Source: Zarea fungicola (Eukaryota; Ascomycota; Sordariomycetes; Hypocreales; Cordycipitaceae). From it: a stretch of 64,000 nucleotides of DNA. Positions 1 through 12,341 of the stretch are shown here, one piece after another (positions within the stretch are counted from its first letter, which is position 1; each line of letters begins with the position of its first letter). The DNA lies in the NCBI GenBank assembly GCA_900169235.1, contig FWCC01000255.1, positions 39,872-103,871 on the forward strand, given 5' to 3'. The notes under the pieces were generated by a model, which ran no database searches, was not told the DNA's origin, and saw nothing but the letters and a program-made list of their open reading frames with translations. Both the position numbers and the translations under genes were made by a program.

Positions 1-589
1 AGGTATCAAACTGGGTTTGTTAGATGTTTCGATGGAAGCAGAGTCAGCTTTTCCTTTTCCGTGGGGCTTCGGATGTAGCATGCAGGCTACCCACGTACAG
101 TGCCACTTAATTCTGTTCTCGGCCGTCTCGGATATTGTACTTGTGGCTCACTCGATTGCCAGAACCAATTTCTCATCAGTCTTATTCTTGAGATTTCGCT
201 TGTCAATGACTAGTGCGGGATCAATCCGTACATTCGCTCAGACAAATGTAAATTATTGCCATACTAGATCAGCGACATCTAACCTCAACCACCGTGACCA
301 GGCAGGGGTGGTTGACGTTATGAGCAGCTGTCTTGGACGTATTGTCTTGTAGGGGGTCTTCTTGGGGCAACACGCAACTCTGGAGTGAGTTGCAAATAAT
401 GATTGTCATGCAGTTATTTTCGGAAGATGACTAACATCCCTCCATGTACTTTTTACCAACTCCGATGGACGTCGGGTATACCATGTTGGAAAAGTATATA
501 TTTCTCTGCGTTACTGGTCCATGCAACATCACTTGCTATAATCTGATTATTAAACATACAGTTCTTACCTCTGCTTCAATCTCCTCATT
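1..589. other. intergenic / upstream region of the first gene
   Basis: No convincing coding exon is seen. The last 100 bases hold the probable core promoter of the HD-domain gene starting at 590. Confidence 0.5.
494..503 (+). promoter_or_regulatory. TATA-like element upstream of the HD-domain gene
   Basis: An alternating T/A run (gtatatattt) lies about 90 bases before the ATG at 590, a usual distance for a fungal TATA element. This is inference from position and composition only. Confidence 0.35.
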
Positions 590-1366
590 ATGGCACATTC
601 AATGAAAGACATTCCCAATATTGGGCTAACATTCAGGCCATCGTATATGGTATCCGAAGCGCTGTCATACGCTGGCAAGCACTGCGATGTTATGACATAC
701 AATCATGCTGTCCGTTCCGCTTACTTTGCCGCAATTATTTCAAAGAAACTTCCACTATATTTAAAGTCGGAGGTTGATTTGGAAGCCGTTCTTGTCAGCT
801 GCATTCTACACGACATGGGGTGGGCTGAAACAAAAACTCTTCTCTCGAATGACAAACGTTTCGAGGTTGACGGTGCTGACATTGCCAAAGAATTCATGTC
901 AAGTACTCGACTGAAGAAAGGAGAGGACGAGACCTGGAGCGAGGAAAGAATTCAGCGCTGCTGGTACGCCATCGCGCTGCATACGACACCCTCCATCGCG
1001 ATGCATTCCAATAAGGAAGTCGCTTTAACTAATCTCGGAATACTTGGGGACTTTGCAGGACCACTGTTCCCCGGGGGCCGGGCAGAGGATCTTGACAGTG
1101 TTATTACTAAAGAGGAGTTCAAGGCTGTCACGGAATTGCTTCCGCGAACCGGATTTGATGCGGAGGGTTTGAAAGGGGTCATGTGTGGACTTTGTCGTGA
1201 CAAGCCTTCCACTACATACGATAATTTTGTTGGCCAGTTTGGTGCTGAATTTGGGCTTGATGGGAAGGGTGCTGGGAAGGAGAAATTTGCAGCAGAATGC
1301 CAGGAGAACGCAAGCATGAACATGCTCTTGGCGTTTTTGAATGCTGTAGAAGAGCTTCGTATCTAG
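590..1366 (+). CDS. HD-domain protein, cyanamide hydratase-like (258 aa)
   Basis: This single-exon gene encodes a 258-residue protein of the HD metal-dependent hydrolase superfamily. It resembles fungal cyanamide hydratase (urea hydro-lyase), which hydrates cyanamide to urea. The metal-binding pattern is visible as YNHAVRSAYF near residue 38, the HD pair in CILHDMGWAE near 73, a later His in ALHTTPS and an Asp in LGILGDFAG. The length fits the family (about 240-260 aa). The ATG is the first in frame and follows a TATA-like element. A second family member lies at 49707-50487, but the two are clearly diverged. The substrate is not certain: many fungal HD proteins of this type are annotated as cyanamide hydratase without proof. 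Confidence 0.85.
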   Translation: MAHSMKDIPNIGLTFRPSYMVSEALSYAGKHCDVMTYNHAVRSAYFAAIISKKLPLYLKSEVDLEAVLVSCILHDMGWAETKTLLSNDKRFEVDGADIAKEFMSSTRLKKGEDETWSEERIQRCWYAIALHTTPSIAMHSNKEVALTNLGILGDFAGPLFPGGRAEDLDSVITKEEFKAVTELLPRTGFDAEGLKGVMCGLCRDKPSTTYDNFVGQFGAEFGLDGKGAGKEKFAAECQENASMNMLLAFLNAVEELRI

Positions 1367-4300
1367 CTCTAGTTTTCAGGGGCGACTAACACTAGACTAA
1401 CTGTTAAGTCGCCCATTCCAACGGATAGGCTTCGTTCCATCGACAATTGTCAATACATATGAATAAGGCTGCGTCTAGTATTCTGAACCCTGCTTCCAAA
1501 GATGGGTCTCAATGTTAGTATATCACGAGTAGTTACGAGGCACGGTACTGAGAGGGGCGTTTCCCAGTATGTATGCGTATTGTAATTGATTGTGATTGAT
1601 CTAAAATCTAGCTACGGGTAGAGGAGGAATTCCTCTTCTATATACAGCAGGCCAGGAACAGGAAAAGCAAACAGCGAACAAGAAAGATTCCTCTTTCCTC
1701 CATAAACAATGACAGCGCAACCAGCGCAAAAAGCATGTCAATAATAGTTGCCGTGGCGGGCAGCCGTTGGACTGGGTGACGTCCAAGGGGCAATGGACTG
1801 AGGCTGCGGCGCTATATTCGAGGGCTGCAAAGACGCTGTGCTGGACCTCTCCCCGTCTAGCAAAGTCACGAATTTGCTCTTGGCTACAAGAATTATAATA
1901 TTGTCTCAGATTATTGAAGAGAAACTATGTAATTCATTATATGGGGTCTTGCATCCTATGATCCATGGACATCCGCTCTCTCCTTTGCTCTTACCCAAAC
2001 GTCTCCCATGCGTCGCGCATAACACGTTGGCCAAAAAATTATGACTGGTGGTATTATAAACTCGCAGGTTTTGCCATCCGGGACGTGCATATGACCTATT
2101 TCATAATTTCCTGTGCGTATCAGTCTTAACTCTTTGCCCTCAGCTGTAGGACCTAGTTCAAACAATTGATGTGATCCATCGTCTGGCCGTTAAATAATGT
2201 GACCAGCCCGTGAACATTTTCGTTTGCAGTTTTGTATGTTCGTTTAGAGTCTTCTTTTGGCTATTCTAGTATATACTATAAGACCATGAAACTCGAAACA
2301 TAGAAGAGGTGGGAATACAATACTGATATTATTTATTCAAAGAGCAGTGTGCGGCGGTAACAAGACCCTTTCAAGCCAGAGAACGAAGTCTTCTAAATAA
2401 TAAACCTTCCATAGTCCACAAAGCCCCCAAAACTAGGTTATCAATGCTAACTCTTTATGAAAGTTCACAAGTGATAATTAAGTCAAATGTCCCAGTTTAT
2501 GCGAGCAACACCCGCATCACCGCTTGACTTGAGAATAAAGCAGAGCTGCTACCAAGACCAAATCTTATCCCAAAGGTTTGGGACTACCTGATGTCCACAG
2601 TCGGCTTCTAGTGAGGTTAAAGTTGCCAAGTCTGATGGACAGTTGAAATCCCTAAAAACCAAGCCAAGGACCTATCCCTTGTGTCGAATGCCACACTGCG
2701 TTTCCAATTGATGATCAGTGACGACAACGCAGAATATATTAGTGCTTCCGGCCCGGCTTTATTAATAGAATCTTCAGTCTTTGACCTGGTGTCTTCGGGA
2801 GTATACTTACCAAGTTGACATTCGGCAATTGATTACTCTCACCATCCACGGTGACCATCAATCAGCCTTGGGAGAATTCAACAGAAATCGGAAACCTGGT
2901 TTTCGACCTTAAGATACCAGCACTCTCATTAATATTACTGCTTACAGGCAACACGTATCTGGTATGTTGTGTATGCACTACCAGCCCAGGCAAGTAGACC
3001 CCTTCACCGACTCCAACACCATCACATTGGGTGTCAATCACATTAAAAACCGCCACTTTACAACGCTAGTGTCTACTATAGCTAACCTTGTCTTAAGATT
3101 ACATAGTTTGTTAAAAGCAATCCGCCATTTTTCAATGTAAAGAGGAGTAAGAAGCAGACCACAGGCGGCCAAACTGGAAACAAAGTCTCTAAAATAGAAG
3201 GTGATTATGCCAGGGAGGAAATAGACCGAAGAAATGAGGCAATATAATACAAAGTCAGCCAAGGCACGTTTTAACGAGAAGAAAGGCTACCTTTGGGCAA
3301 GTTCCGTACAAGGTTGATGTGGGACTAGGATAGAGTGCATTCAATTCCGACTCCTGGTATCCATAAAGCCTAATATTACATTGAGTTAGATTCCGCTACA
3401 AGTGTAGTTCTGCGCCATGGGTCTGATGTGCATGCTACTCCATGTGCCTAGCCCAGGCCATTGAACCATCTTCCTTGGCAATTCGGTAAAAACGGTTAAT
3501 TCGACTGATTTGTGGAGAAAACGTCTCACCCGTCCATAAGATGAATAAATATACTGCTTAAGAGAAGACTGTCGTACTAGTGGCGACGTCTTTGTTCGCG
3601 AGCCCAAGTACTGCAATCAATTCCTATATTCTCACATAGGTGCGAAGATCAAGGATTGGCGACATGGGTGGTATTTTAAGTTTCAGTGGGGAAGTCAGCG
3701 AACAAAACTTGGTTCCATTTGAACTGAACTGCGGGACTCTTAATTCTTTCCGAGTAGCGCATCTGCAGATGGATTAGATGGCAGCTACCCGACCTTGCTG
3801 AGGTCATCCGGCTCATCGCTTGCTGGTGATCTCTCCCCGAAGGGTGGCCGTTGCGGAGTTGGACAGCTTGAATTTTACTACCGCCCTAGGCTCGGCTGTT
3901 GAGAGTTTCACGAATGGAGATGTTTAGGACACTTGCTAAAAGAACAAGGCCGGCCTGACTGGACGTGGCGCCAAACCTCAAGGTGTCCTTGAAACCAACT
4001 GCACGGATCAGCCTGTCTGCAACAGCTACATCTGTGGTGAGTCAAGCATCACCGGGAATGCTTTTCTAACTTTAGCTAGAATCGCTGGCTAGCCTAACTG
4101 GGTGCCTTTGTAAGCTAGTTATAAATATACAATAATTTGACAACTTGACGGCGTCGTTTCCAGGTCAGCCTGCCCACTGTTACAGCGTAATGGTTCAGGT
4201 ACATTGAGATTTGCCAAATAATCCCTTTATCTAGGTATAGCAGACGTATCAGTACACCAAAACAGTACCTTGGTCTCCACAGACTTGCCACCTAATAACA

Positions 4301-7199
4301 AGTACCTTACCAAGGAAACACTATTACTGGTCGCAATGGCTTTAATTAACTTGCTTGGAGGTTTCGCGGACTCAAAGGTATGCCGTCATAGCAATGGCTC
4401 ACCCACTGTCAGGCAGGCACGCAGGATATGCGGACAAGCACGCAATGTGCCCAAGTCAGTGTGGCCATCCATCTAGTTGTGGATTGAAACTTACAGTTTA
4501 ACCAAGTTACTATTTGTGGCTAACGTTAACAACTTCCCTTTTAGGGCACTGGACCCCTGGTTATTGGCGTTAGCGCGATGCACACCCCCTCCACACTGAA
4601 TGATATGTCGCTCTGGTGATCCCCCGCTCAATGGAGCAGGGAGTGCTGGCTTTTCATTAGCTGGTTCGCTATTTACGCTGTGTCTGGGTGGAACAACAGA
4701 AGACCTAGCTGGGTGTCAAACATCATGATCAACATATCCAGTAAACCCCCCATACAAATTGACTGGGGCTACAACGAGGACGCTCGCCAGCAGCAGCCTT
4801 GTAATTCCAACAATTTTGTTTACTGACATCCTTGGGCGCCTAGATTCCTTCAATACGTAACATGCCTTTGCATCCCAATTACAAACTGGCAGCCAGAAAG
4901 CGCCCAGCTCTATATTATAGGCTCAGAACCAATTCACCACGGTAGCGAATCTAGGTATTCGTGTCCCGTTCCATGTACGCACAGTGATGCTGCGATAATT
5001 CTCCGAGCATACACACCGTCGGCGCCAAAATATTCAGCCTACACTACCGGTAGCCTCGCCGACCAGCGACAATATGGGTAGTTCCGTGATATTGTATACA
5101 TGTTGGCCATCCTTTGCCTCCGTGGGGGCGACGAGGCTGAAGCCGTTCCTCTAGAAGCAGCCACAGAATAGCACGTGTTGCCTTCAAATGAGTTATGACC
5201 AGATTTCGTGTCATGGCGCCGTTCACCGGTAATGCCCAAGTGGACCCAGTCCGATTACATTCCGTGATAGATACCCTTCTTGGCAAGATGGCGTTGACCA
5301 TCAAGAACTGGACTCATTCTGCGCTGCCGACTAAGCGACCCTCCACCTCATGTCGGCAAAGTTTCTCTACACGAGACTTGCATTTGGATGTGTTCTTATG
5401 TGACAAAAGTATCCATACCACAGCTGCCCCATCGTTTCAGGAGCCACAATAGATGAACCAATGGCATATCAATTTCGTACAAAAAGAATTTGTCGAAACC
5501 GTCTAAACTTGACAGAGCCATTGCTTTCTCGAGGGCTTGCAGTATTTTTCTAGAATCAGATAATCGCTGCCCCGGCACAAAGTCTCCAGTGCGACGATCT
5601 GTGTTCTTAATCAAGTATCCGACGGAGATGGAAAAGGAAAATCCGCGAGAGGTGGCGAGTCCACAGCGGGGCCGTGGACCAGGTGGTTTGCAAGTCGACG
5701 CTGTCAAGACATTCGGCATAGTTCCGAGGAAGCTTCCCCACTGAAGTATGCTCTGGGCCAGAAAAGGGAATGGTGGCCGCTGCACTTAAAATAGTGTTTG
5801 GTTAAGCTCAACTTAGTCATTAGGACAATACAAGGATGACAACTCAATAGTTTGACCGGAGGCTATGACCGGGAACTTTACTGATCTTTGAGGGGCTTCG
5901 CATATGGTATTCCGCATATACCATCTATTTTCTCTTTCATTCTCTTTCATTCGAAACTGAGTCAGCTCCAGTTAGCTATGTTCTATTGTTGGAGTTGAGT
6001 GTAAACTTCGGCTCGGGGGTGAAAGCTGCAGAAGGTCGCTTTGATGCCGGCAACTGATTTTGGGGAGCTCAGGGGTGGCTAATTGGTTTCAAATTTATCA
6101 AGAACTAACTACCGTAAAATTACCCCCTAAAGGCTCTTGTATAATTTTGCATTCGACGTAGAAGAAAAGTCAGCCAACTTTTTACAGATTTGGGGTCGGT
6201 ACTCTGTTGATGACGTCCGCAATTGCAATCATGATGAGAGCGCAGTAGTCCACAATCCGGAAAAAAGGAAGAAAATCATCCCCGCGGGTTGTTCCTCATG
6301 GTCAACAAAATTAATTCATGGCCCAATTAGAATTAAAACTGAACCCTGTTGATCATAAACATGGCCCCACTGAGCCTGAAAGTCATGACTGTGTGGCAAT
6401 GAGCGACTGAGCTTCTTCAAGGCATGAAATACCAAAGGAAAAAAGACCGCCATGTCCGAAATTTCCCGTAACATGCACTAGAAGGTATACCGTCTATATT
6501 GATCGACAGCATCACTTCACTAGAGAAGCTATGATCAGAACCAATCTCATCAGCCTTCGGCTCACATAAGAAACAGCATATTGCAACCAAGTTGCCACGT
6601 GGTGTACTCAGCCCATTTGCTGGCTGAAGATATTGTCTAGGTGAGTATGGAACAGAGCTGTACTTGGTATGGCTGAAGTATCAGACTGAGATTAGCGTTT
6701 CTAACAAAGCTGAGCTTGAGATATACACCGTAGCCATCGAGAACAACGAAGTTGAGTATGTAAATCGTTAATTACAACGCGTGCATGACGCGTCCACAGA
6801 ATAGCTGCTACTGTGTCCAACATCAGCCGCCATCATGCTACAAGCAATCTTCAACGGCGCCGGCACCGTTGGCCGTTAGTGCTGTTCCATTCGCACTGTG
6901 GGCTGAGAGAGGCGCCGAAATGTCATTCCCGGCGCAATTGGCTCGTCGCCACATCCGTCGAACCACAATGTTGAGAGCAAAGCAGGAATAACATGGCAAG
7001 TTCCAGTTCCTGCTATCCTACTAGACGCTCTAGGGCAGGGGTTGCGACTATTGTGTACAGACCTGGTCAGACACTATTTCCTGCCAGCCGTCTTGGTTTA
7101 TATATAGTAAACTTGTGGTTATAAAACTGCCCCTGTTTCGCTTGCGACATTTTTCCTTTAGATTTGTTTATTTTGTGTCAACAGTGAAATTTGCTTAAC
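1367..7199. other. gene-free stretch (5.8 kb)
   Basis: All six frames are broken by frequent stops and no ORF shows a family I recognise. A few Cys-containing snatches (about 3990-4050) and a 129-codon minus-strand frame (5396-5785) could be remains of dead genes, but I cannot identify them. Two copies of tctctttcat sit at 5931-5950. Confidence 0.5.
7099..7105 (+). promoter_or_regulatory. TATA-like element
   Basis: A tatatat run lies about 100 bases before the ATG at 7200, followed by a pyrimidine-rich leader. Assigned by position only. Confidence 0.4.
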
Positions 7200-8393
7200 A
7201 TGACTTACCTTTCCAAGTCTTCTGGCCGGGAGAAGAGAAACTGTGAAGTTCCCAAAGATAAAAAATGTTTATATTGCGGCCGAGTATCAACCAGTGCTTC
7301 CCTTGGACGACATCTCGATAGCTTCATCAAAGGAAAGGACCCTACACCTCCTGACGGTATCCATAATGTTGAAGAAATCAAGAGGACTCGAGATCAAATC
7401 ACAAGACGCCGAGCGCGACGCCACACTGAGAAAAAAGCAAGAAACGCCGTGATCGATGCTTCATTAACGTCTTTTCACGGCAACGGGAATGCAACGGACC
7501 GCACACCCATAGCAGAGCGAGTATTGAGCAAAGACGTTAATCTCCAGGCCCGTTCTGATATGGAGCACAATACGACAAACGCCAATGAAACGAACCACGT
7601 CATAGAATTGGCCATGCGAGAATTCTTCGCAACTCGGGATTACTTTCATGAGACCTCCAGGGCTTGGAAAGCTAGTGATTGCTCGGCTGCTATTGGGTTA
7701 GCCACACCGCCCACAGACAGTCCAGGTACGGCTGAAGGCCTAGGCGACCCCGAAAGTTCCACAACATGCCGCGAAAAGGATATTACTGAGCATCCCTGTG
7801 CAACTTTTGACACATGGGAGTCTCTACCTAATCAGCGGCGGTCAGAACTATGGATACTAGAGCTGACACGCCTAGTTCAGACACAGCAGAAATATGCTGA
7901 GCAACTGAAGGAGGAGAATGCAAGGCTGATCAGTCGGCTCAACCAATGGTCGTTTGATTTTGAGCCTGCATCTCCAGCCACTGTCTCTCATGAACAGAGA
8001 TCCAGCCCACTGGCATACGACTCAGGAGTACGGGGGTTCAATGCTACGAACTGCCAGCGCGAACTTGCTACTACTATGAGTAGATCCACTACACAGGGGA
8101 AGACCTTTCTTGACTATACCCCTGGCTCATCTTCTGGGGCAGTTGCAAAGAAGTTCATGGCTGAGACTTACAATCCTCTCGCGCAAGGACTTGTGCCACT
8201 TCCACCGTCCAACTCGAAGATTGGTCCTTCTAAGGTAGAGCAACTCTCAATGGGCTTGGAATACAGCCAAGCGAGTGAGAAAACAGTTGACTCAACCAAA
8301 GACGCAGCCAATGGTTATGCATATTTGGAAGAGACTATTGATCAAGATGCAGAGGCTGAAATGTATGACGTGGAGGACGCTGTATGGCTCTAG
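7200..8393 (+). CDS. conserved fungal protein with N-terminal Cys/His motif (397 aa)
   Basis: One exon encodes 397 residues. The first ATG is at 7200; the frame is open three codons further upstream but without an ATG. Residues about 20-45 contain CLYCGRVSTSASLGRH, a C-x2-C followed about ten residues later by His, which may bind zinc. It is followed by a proline-containing stretch and a basic segment (ITRRRARRHTEKKAR) that could bind nucleic acid or act as a nuclear signal. The middle is low in hydrophobics. A short coiled-coil-like segment (QKYAEQLKEENARLISRL) lies near residue 235. The C-terminus is acidic. I recall similar uncharacterised proteins in Sordariomycetes. A nuclear regulatory role is inference only. 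No intron is needed. Confidence 0.75.
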   Translation: MTYLSKSSGREKRNCEVPKDKKCLYCGRVSTSASLGRHLDSFIKGKDPTPPDGIHNVEEIKRTRDQITRRRARRHTEKKARNAVIDASLTSFHGNGNATDRTPIAERVLSKDVNLQARSDMEHNTTNANETNHVIELAMREFFATRDYFHETSRAWKASDCSAAIGLATPPTDSPGTAEGLGDPESSTTCREKDITEHPCATFDTWESLPNQRRSELWILELTRLVQTQQKYAEQLKEENARLISRLNQWSFDFEPASPATVSHEQRSSPLAYDSGVRGFNATNCQRELATTMSRSTTQGKTFLDYTPGSSSGAVAKKFMAETYNPLAQGLVPLPPSNSKIGPSKVEQLSMGLEYSQASEKTVDSTKDAANGYAYLEETIDQDAEAEMYDVEDAVWL

Positions 8394-10344
8394 CTTTAAA
8401 ACATAGCTATTGATAGGTTCGGCAATGTGTCAAACACTAGTAGCAACCAGACAGAGAAGAACGATTAAATATGACGGCACATGTATATGAAGGATCATAG
8501 GCTCATGAACGAGGATAAAGAGTGCTAAAAAGGTTAATTGGTAAAGGACAAGAAAAAGGAACATTCAATTTGCAATAATGCGGAACGATAGTTCCGAGGA
8601 CCAGCGCAGACCTTCCGTGGCGACTTGACTCCCTAAGAAATTGGGCGCCTGAAGACCATCCGGCTATGTGTCAAGCCAGCAATGCCCATTGAGGCCACTG
8701 CCAACCACCATAGAGCCGTCCCAATAGACCATGTTTATAACGTTTCTTCAATTATGAGATAGTATCTATTCAGCCAGCAATATGCCAGACATCGTGGCCT
8801 AACGAGATTGTGGAATGTGCAAAACAAGAAATTGTTGGTCATGTTTGGCCATTCCCTTATTCAAGAAGTCGGCGTGGGATACGTATTTGCCCAGCGGATA
8901 GCAGAGCTCCTAGCAACCCAGACGTATACGCGTCGGTACCGCGGAATCTAGCGACACTGCAAGGCTTCTACCGATATTCCACGGTCCATTATGGATACAT
9001 AAACCACTACGCAGTATGCTTACACGCTTAGGGGTGAAAGAAGGATTTTCTCCGCGGATCCTGCTTGTGGGACTATACGAAAATGGCAAAAAGGCATGTT
9101 AAGTTGGATCACTAATCATCCACTTTGTGCACTAAAAGCTGCCCATTTATGAGATCCAACTGGCAATCAACACTAACCATCACTAGCTAGGTATCCGACA
9201 ACAACAGTAACCGTCTTTACCGTGTTTGCCGTATTTACCGGGATAGAAAAAACTTTAGACCGCTACAATGCCCAGCGTCCTGACAGCTTTAATGACTCGA
9301 CTTTGATGCATTTTCATGACATGCACTGAGTCGCCGTGCCCAACTTCTTCCTCGAACCCATTTCGACCCGCTCTGACAGTCGCCATGTGTTTTGGTTTAT
9401 CTGATGGAGCTGTCAATGTTGTCGGGTTTCCATTGCCGAGGCACGCACCACCAAATGAGAGGAAAGGCACTCAGTCATTTGAACTACCACTGTCCTGTTA
9501 GGAAAGATAATCTCATTTTTGAATATATCATTGAGAGGGCGGTAGGGCTTGGTTAAACATACCCCTACCCTCTGATAAATTAATGCATGGTGGAGCTTTA
9601 TATCCATATCTGCTTGTTACATTAACTTGGCAACCTTCTCACCGAGAACTATATCCCATGAACCACATAGTAATATGTGTTTAATTTTTAAAAAAATATT
9701 GGCAGCCCAGGTTGCAGAATGCAGCAACGTACTCGTGCTGCTTCATGTTTCTAAGCTCCAATTACATTTTCACTAGGCGCTGTAGTGGAGAACGGGAATC
9801 GCTTGGAAGTATGGAGCAACGTGCTGCTTTTGAGTTACAGGCTGAAGCAATAACTGCTGAGATTGCAGGTTGCCTGGTCGTCGAGGCGTGGACTAATTTC
9901 TCATCACTTCTCTGCTAAAAATACTACAAGTATGTATAGTATCAATGTCTAGCGTTGGCCTGCGCATGTACAAGCCGGGATTGAAAGTCCAATTTTATGA
10001 AACGACTACACGGAAGCTGCACCCTTTGTGAGAAGGCGTGTACTGGTACAGTAGGCGATCAGGGCTTCTTGGATCAACGCTTTTTTGGCGAGCAAGGGGG
10101 TGGAGTGAGTAAGAGTGGCGTCTGCACCAGATTCCGTTTCTGGCTAATAACGTTGGCAATACCGGCTTGGCCCAGAATCCAGCCTGAGCTAGCTTGTTAG
10201 GAAAAATAGTCTTGGGGAATTAATAAATGACCGCATACACCCGCCACGACAGGTCCCGCCTAATGCCGCCGACCACAGACTCCCGACGTTCTCTTTCACT
10301 TTACCCATTATTCATCATAACCACAACACCAGGATCCGATTCCA
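8394..10344. other. gene-free stretch (1.95 kb)
   Basis: Only short frames with frequent stops; nothing recognisable. Confidence 0.5.
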
Positions 10345-12341
10345 ATGAACATTGCTCAATATGCGTGTCTTGGCTGCCGCGAGGCCAAGCGAAAATGCGA
10401 CCGCGTCACCCCAGAGTGCACGCTCTGCCAATTGTATACTACCCAATAGAAAGTCAAATCGCCCTCGACCTGCCAAGCTAATTATTTTATCAAAGAAAAG
10501 ATATCCCATGCGTCTATGTCAGGCGCAAGAAGCGCAGCACCTTCCGTTCCAAGCCCTCCAACGGCTTGAACTCGCCACCGCAGATACCCCAGCTTCCGAA
10601 TACGCCGAGCCCGTCGCAAGCCAGCAGTACGCAGAGCACGCATATCCTAGAGGCCTATGTGGGCGAGATCCAGCAGCAGAACATTGTCGCGGAGCATTTT
10701 CTCGATCCGGAAATATTTAAACATTCTTTGCTCCAGCTGCCAGCGCTACAGATCGACTCGGTCTTGACCAACGAGATTTCGAGTGCGGTGGGCAGCATCA
10801 GGGACATTCAAACCACGGCGCAGAGATACTTTGCCACTGTGCACATCTGGATGCCCATTGTTTCCAAGATTCAGTTCTCTGGGATGCTTCTTAGACGGCT
10901 CACGCACAACCGCGCAGAGGTGCATCTGTTGATTCTCGCGATGCGACTGAGCAGCGACATTGTTTCATCGCCGCGATCGGAGCTCTACGAGATGACCAAG
11001 TGGTACCAGCACAATGTGGAGAATTCAGGCATTCTTTCGCTCCTGGTCCTTCAGGCGAATGTTTTAATCACCTGCTACGAATTCGGCCACGGCATCTACC
11101 CAGCTGCTTTTTTGTCTATTGCGCGCTGTGCGCGTTATGCCGCGGCTCTGGCGGTTGACAGCACAATCACGGACAATGTTGAACCGAAAGCGCAGGGGCT
11201 GGACCAGGAAGAATGCCGCCGCGTTTGGTGGGCCATCTTGGCACTTGACAGGTAAGGGTTTTTTTATGTTTGATGCCTTGTTGATTCTTAAACATTTCTG
11301 CTCCGTCCACTCTTCAGCAAACTAACAATTCATCGCAATTCAGGTTCATGAGCCTACCTGACCCCAAGCGCCGACTGGTTACGCCAGACCCTGATTCGAC
11401 GAGCTACATCCCAAATGATGATAGAAAGTGGGATGATGGAGTAAGTCATCGTTGACTGATGGTTATGCAGTTCGTTGGAACAGGTTTGCTAACACCGGTA
11501 TCTGCTTCAGACTGCTGTTCTTAAATCCGCGCACAGACTAAACACTGCCGATGATCTTGAGCTCGGGCGCTTTGCCCGTCTCTGCCAGACGGCACACTTG
11601 TTAAGCCTGGTAATAAGAGCCATCGCAGAGGGCTCCGACGAGGTTGCGCAGCTGCGGCGCACGCTTTACGCTTTGGTGAACGTAAGCAAGCTGGAGGCGG
11701 ACACCCGTGGCATTGAGCCCTGTACACAATTGGTTGCGACTTATGGGTATGTAAAAGAACCTACTGACCGTAGATTTTGAACAATCTAACAAGTTTCAAA
11801 GTGCGATTCTTGTTCTAGAGAACCCCAACCCGTTTCAGAATGGATCTCCGCCGCCGTGGCCTTTCTATGGCGACGATGCTCTTTCCCTCGAGAGTTCTTC
11901 GGTGCTCGATGCTCTCATCAAATCAGCCGAGAAGATTTCCAGATTGTATGACTGTTTTGGCGACAAGTTGTCGCCATTCATTCTCTTTGTCAGCTACAAA
12001 GCCGCTTCGATTTTTCTCGAGCGCGCCTTTGTTGAAAACACAGATGGGGACGCCGTGTATCATCTTGCTATGCTCAAGAATTTCCTGAAACTGCTATCCG
12101 GGAGGTGGCTCGTAGCTGGTAAGATTCTCACCAGTTATTCACTTCTTTTTGTTCTCCCTTCCTCTCATTTCCACTCCCATCTTTTCTTGTCTCTACCAGG
12201 CGCTGTTGTCAGTTTCTCTTGTGTAAGCTAACCGGTCACACAGATGCATACTTGTCCTTGCTGGAACGACGTCAGACACTCTTAGAACTCCATCAGTTCG
12301 TACCTTCAGATATTGACATGTCCCTTCAAGCGGTGATCTGA
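10345..12341 (+). CDS. Zn2Cys6 fungal transcription factor, six exons (530 aa)
   Basis: Exons are 10345-10433, 10496-11251, 11344-11440, 11511-11746, 11802-12118 and 12244-12341, all with GT-AG introns of 55-125 bp and consistent phases (2,2,0,2,1). Exon 1 begins MNIAQYACLGCREAKRKC and the sixth zinc ligand is supplied across the first intron, giving C-x2-C-x6-C-x6-C-x2-C-x6-C, a perfect binuclear cluster. A basic linker (RRKKRS) follows, then an all-helical middle region with HIWMPIVSKIQF and GHGIYPAAFLSIARCARYAA, typical of the small Fungal_trans_2 group of C6 regulators. It is a paralogue of the minus-strand gene at 29270-31272, with matching intron sites. No metabolic genes sit beside it, so its targets are unknown. 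A sequence-specific nuclear regulator is well supported by the motif. Confidence 0.9.

Noticed and set aside
5396..5785. Minus-strand 129-codon frame
   Set aside because: Composition is protein-like, but there is no recognisable domain or flanking exon, so not called as a gene.
10352..10720. 122-codon frame overlapping exon 1 and 2 of the first C6 regulator
   Set aside because: It uses the wrong frame and runs through the intron that completes the zinc cluster.
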